A stretch of 54,110 bases of DNA from Hymenobacter glacieicola (GTDB lineage: Bacteria; Bacteroidota; Bacteroidia; Cytophagales; Hymenobacteraceae): NCBI RefSeq assembly GCF_014640315.1, contig NZ_BMGS01000017.1:1-54110 (forward strand), read 5' to 3'. A program made the position numbers and the translations under genes. The notes beneath the pieces are model-generated. The model was not told where the DNA came from. It made no database searches and saw nothing but the letters and a program-made list of their open reading frames with translations. Every line of letters starts with the position of its first letter. The stretch's first letter is position 1. Positions 51,560 through 54,110 of this stretch are shown here, one piece after another.

Positions 51560-53788
51560 ATGCACCTCAATCGGTACGCCGTACTGCCTGCCACTGCCCT
51601 GCTGCTGGGCCTGACTTCCCTGCGCGCCCAGGCCCAGACTACGCCTTCCATCAGCCGGCCCAGCGCCACCGTTACGGTGAGCGAAGGGGCCGGCAGCGTG
51701 AGCCTTTCCTTTACCCTCCAAAACCCCGGCGCCGCGGCCAGTACCGTGGAGGTTGCGCTGCAGGCCCTGGGCACGGCCACGGCCGGACAGGACTTTACCT
51801 ACGCCGCTACCCAGACGCTGACGTTTCCGGCCGGTGCTGCGGGGCCGCAGACCCTGACCATTCCCCTTAGCGACGACGCCCTGGCCGAGCAGGCCGAGTA
51901 CCTGGTGCTGCGCCTGCAGAACCCCACCAACGCCACCCTCCCGGCCGGGGCCACCGACGTGCTGGTCTACCTGCGCGACAACGATACCCCCGCCCCGCTG
52001 GCCGCGGGCAACCTGACGCTTACCTTGCTGCAGAGCTACCAGACGGCCCCTCCCTTCAGCGGCAATACCCAGGTAAACTCCGCTGAAATTGCGGCCTACG
52101 ATGCAACGAGCAAGCGCCTGTACGTGGCCAACTCCCTGGGGGGCAGGCTCGACATCGTCAGCCTGGCTACGCCCACGGCCCTGACCCCGGTGGCCTCCAT
52201 CGACCTCAAGCCCTACGGCAACATCAACTCCGTGGCCGCGCGCAACGGCGTGGTGGCCTGCGCCCTGGAAAACCCGAATCCACAGGCGGAGGGCAGCGTG
52301 GTATTTTTCGATCAGAACGGGGTGTTCCTCCAGCAGGTGACCGTGGGAGCCATGCCCGACATGATTACCTTCTCCCCGGACGGGCGCACCGTGCTGACGG
52401 CCAACGAGGGCGAGCCCCGGGCCGACTACAGCGTGGACCCGGAAGGCAGCATTTCGGTGGTGGACGTGAGCGGGGGCGTGGCGGGCCTTACCCAGGCCAG
52501 CGTCACGACGGTTGGCTTTACCGCCTACAACAGCCAGGCCGCCCAGCTGCGCGCCCAGGGCATCCGGGTGTACGGTGGCCGGGCCGGGGCCCCGGCCACC
52601 GTGGCCCAGGACCTGGAGCCCGAGTACATTGCCCTGAGTGCCGACTCCAAAACGGCCTACGTAACCCTGCAGGAAAACAATGCCCTGGCCGTGTTGGACC
52701 TGGCAACCAAGCAGATTACGGCCCTGCGCCCAGTGGGCTACAGCGACCTGCGCCAGCCCGGCCACGGCATCGACGCCTCCGACCAGACCACGGACGTGCT
52801 CATTGCGGGCTGGCCCGTGAAGGGCATGCGCCTGCCCGACGCCGTGGCCAGCTTTGAGGTGGGCGGGGTGCCCTACCTGATTACGGCCAACGAAGGCGAC
52901 GCCCGCGACTACTCCGGCTTCAGCGAGCAGGTGCGCCTGGGCACTACCAGCACCAGTTCCCCCTACGTGCTCGACCCCACCGTTTTTCCGAATGCCGCCC
53001 TGCTCAAGAACGCCGCCGTGCTGGGCCGCCTCAACGTTACCAACCGCCTGGGCGACACCGACGGGGACGGGGACTTCGACGAGATTTATGCCTTTGGGGG
53101 CCGCTCGTTCAGCATTTACAACGCCACCACCGGGGCTGAAGTGCACGACAGCGGCAACCTGCTCGAGCGCCTGACGTCCACTTCCCCAACCTACGGGGAC
53201 ATCTTCAACGCCAGCAACAGCTTCGGGGAAACGCCCACGCGCAAAAACCGCTCGGACGACAAGGGGCCCGAGCCGGAGGGCGTCACAACGGGCCGCGTTG
53301 GCAGCAACCTCTACGCCTTCGTGTCCCTGGAGCGAGTCGGCGGGGTGGCCGTGTTTAACATGAACAACCCGGCCAGCCCGGTCCTGGAGCTGTACGCCAA
53401 CAATCGCAGCCTTACGGCGGGCACCGGCGACCTGGGGCCCGAGGGCCTGATCTTCATTGCTGCCGCCGACAGTCCGACGGGCCAGCCCCTGCTGGTGCTG
53501 GCCAACGAAGTCAGCAGCACCCTGGCCGTATACGCCCTGCAGCCGGCCGTGCCCACCGCTACCCGCGGCCGCCGGCCCGCCGCCGAGCCCCTGTTTGCTT
53601 ACCCCAACCCCAGCCGGGGCCAGAGCGTGCGCCTGAGTCGCCCCGTATCGGGCACCCTCACGGATCTGGCCGGGCGGCCCGTGCGCCAGCTTACGGCCAC
53701 GGACCGTCTGCTTACCGGCGGGCTGAGCGCAGGCGTGTACCTGCTGCGCGCCTCGGATGGGGCAACCAGCAAAGTGGTACTGGAATAA
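51560..53788 (+). CDS. Secreted choice-of-anchor I protein with T9SS sorting tail
   Basis: The 742-residue protein has a signal peptide (residues 1-25), a Calx-beta-like domain (about 30-140, SISRPSATVTVSEGAGSVSLSF and DDALAEQAEYLVLRL), and a long seven-bladed beta-propeller-like part typical of choice-of-anchor I proteins, with repeated NAFxAE-type ITANEGDARDYSGFS and FSPDGRTVLTANEGEP. A C-terminal FAYPNPSRGQSVRLSRPV to LRASDGATSKVVLE segment is a type IX secretion sorting domain. It should be exported to the cell surface. Some relatives carry alkaline phosphatase-like or esterase-like links; function is unproved. Confidence 0.9.
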   Translation: MHLNRYAVLPATALLLGLTSLRAQAQTTPSISRPSATVTVSEGAGSVSLSFTLQNPGAAASTVEVALQALGTATAGQDFTYAATQTLTFPAGAAGPQTLTIPLSDDALAEQAEYLVLRLQNPTNATLPAGATDVLVYLRDNDTPAPLAAGNLTLTLLQSYQTAPPFSGNTQVNSAEIAAYDATSKRLYVANSLGGRLDIVSLATPTALTPVASIDLKPYGNINSVAARNGVVACALENPNPQAEGSVVFFDQNGVFLQQVTVGAMPDMITFSPDGRTVLTANEGEPRADYSVDPEGSISVVDVSGGVAGLTQASVTTVGFTAYNSQAAQLRAQGIRVYGGRAGAPATVAQDLEPEYIALSADSKTAYVTLQENNALAVLDLATKQITALRPVGYSDLRQPGHGIDASDQTTDVLIAGWPVKGMRLPDAVASFEVGGVPYLITANEGDARDYSGFSEQVRLGTTSTSSPYVLDPTVFPNAALLKNAAVLGRLNVTNRLGDTDGDGDFDEIYAFGGRSFSIYNATTGAEVHDSGNLLERLTSTSPTYGDIFNASNSFGETPTRKNRSDDKGPEPEGVTTGRVGSNLYAFVSLERVGGVAVFNMNNPASPVLELYANNRSLTAGTGDLGPEGLIFIAAADSPTGQPLLVLANEVSSTLAVYALQPAVPTATRGRRPAAEPLFAYPNPSRGQSVRLSRPVSGTLTDLAGRPVRQLTATDRLLTGGLSAGVYLLRASDGATSKVVLE

Positions 53789-53970
53789 GCCCCTGCGTGG
53801 TATGCCGGGCGTAGTGCCCAGGCCCGGCGGGGGTTCTGCCGCCGGGCAACAAAGTCGCCGGGCTGTTCAACTGCCGTGGGGTCGGCTCTAGGCCCTATTT
53901 GGAGGGGCAGCAGCTGTGCTGAAAGAAATGGTAAGCAAGCTCTCGGGCAGTAAACGGGGTGCTTTCGTAC

Positions 53971-54010
53971 GGGGCTCGTGTTTTTCTTGCTAAGAGACAA
54001 GACGAGCCCC
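53971..54010 (+). terminator. Hairpin after the choice-of-anchor gene
   Basis: GGGGCTCGT (53971-53979) pairs with ACGAGCCCC (54002-54010), and TCTTG/CAAGA adds an inner stem with a bulge. It lies about 180 bp after the gene end and just before an IS3-like element, so it could end transcription of the former or insulate the latter. Confidence 0.5.
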
Positions 54011-54045
54011 TACCCATTTGCTTCTTGTCCCAGCACGACACCCTG

Positions 54046-54110
54046 TGAGGTGGTCTAAGCAAGGTGGACAGAAGAAGGACGTATCTTACTTCTGTTATGG
54101 CAGCAAAACC
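54046..54110 (+). mobile_element. Left end of an IS3-like element (cut by window edge)
   Basis: TGAGGTGGTCT at 54046-54056 shares the GAGGTGGTCT core with the end of the IS3 relic at 19978. It is followed by GGTGGACAG and an ATG (54097) reading MAAK, the usual start of IS3-type orfA. The window stops there, so only the first 65 bases are seen. Confidence 0.45.
54097..54110 (+). CDS. Start of a probable transposase orfA (partial)
   Basis: ATGGCAGCAAAACC at the window edge reads M-A-A-K and is 51 bp into the presumed IS3-like end. IS3 orfA products often start this way, but only four codons are visible, so this rests mainly on context. Confidence 0.35.

Noticed and set aside
51482..53146. 554-codon minus-strand frame opposite the choice-of-anchor gene
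   Set aside because: Gly/His/Val-rich antisense shadow; the plus strand has a signal peptide, Calx-beta and sorting regions.

Overview
The window looks like a piece of a Hymenobacter-like genome (Bacteroidota, Cytophagales). Most of it is GC-rich and holds a SusC/SusD pair, a T9SS-type C-terminal sorting region, PAS-rich hybrid-free histidine kinases, DUF4386 and several small SpoIIAA/STAS-like proteins, with few Shine-Dalgarno sequences. The species is an inference; no rRNA or tRNA gene was found.

Left end (1-5.4 kb): lower in GC and rich in accessory or broken material. It has about 1.2 kb without a recognisable gene, a complete IS1-type element (1203-1975) sitting in the 3' end of a DUF2750 gene, two perfect hairpins, and several secreted or membrane proteins of unknown function.

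Arsenosugar region (5.4-11.8 kb): a minus-strand operon runs BamA-like outer membrane protein, TIGR04283 glycosyltransferase, NAD-dependent epimerase, SDR, ArsS radical SAM enzyme. A DUF547 gene and a DUF6134/DUF3108-like gene diverge from it. No arsM is present here. Next comes a minus-strand uptake operon (12.4-19.4 kb): SusC, SusD, sodium:solute symporter and a metallophosphoesterase-fold protein that has lost most of its metal ligands.

Nucleotide synthesis (19.4-25.2 kb): an IS3 relic, then a long structured leader with an intrinsic terminator, pyrB, pyrC, a small gene flanked by inverted repeats, and purE-purK overlapping by 4 bp.

Middle (25.2-31.3 kb): DUF4386 protein, a divergent HxlR regulator/nitroreductase pair with a palindromic operator, a broken STAS-like gene, DUF92 protein, then a plasmid-type replication origin (at least nine 19-20 bp iterons, an AT-rich stretch with TTCTA repeats) followed by a Rep_3-type initiator gene with a one-base frameshift. 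This suggests an integrated or decayed plasmid beside chromosomal housekeeping genes.

Right half (31.3-54.1 kb): Dabb protein, two intact STAS-like proteins, TonB-C protein, methyltransferase, a PAS histidine kinase interrupted by one TAA, two intact PAS kinases in an operon, three SDR genes (the third truncated) around a Crp/Fnr regulator, an alpha/beta hydrolase with an AraC regulator, an operon of small membrane protein, LpxH-like phosphoesterase and glycosyltransferase, a GH1 beta-glucosidase and a large secreted choice-of-anchor I protein. The window ends inside the left edge of an IS3-like element.
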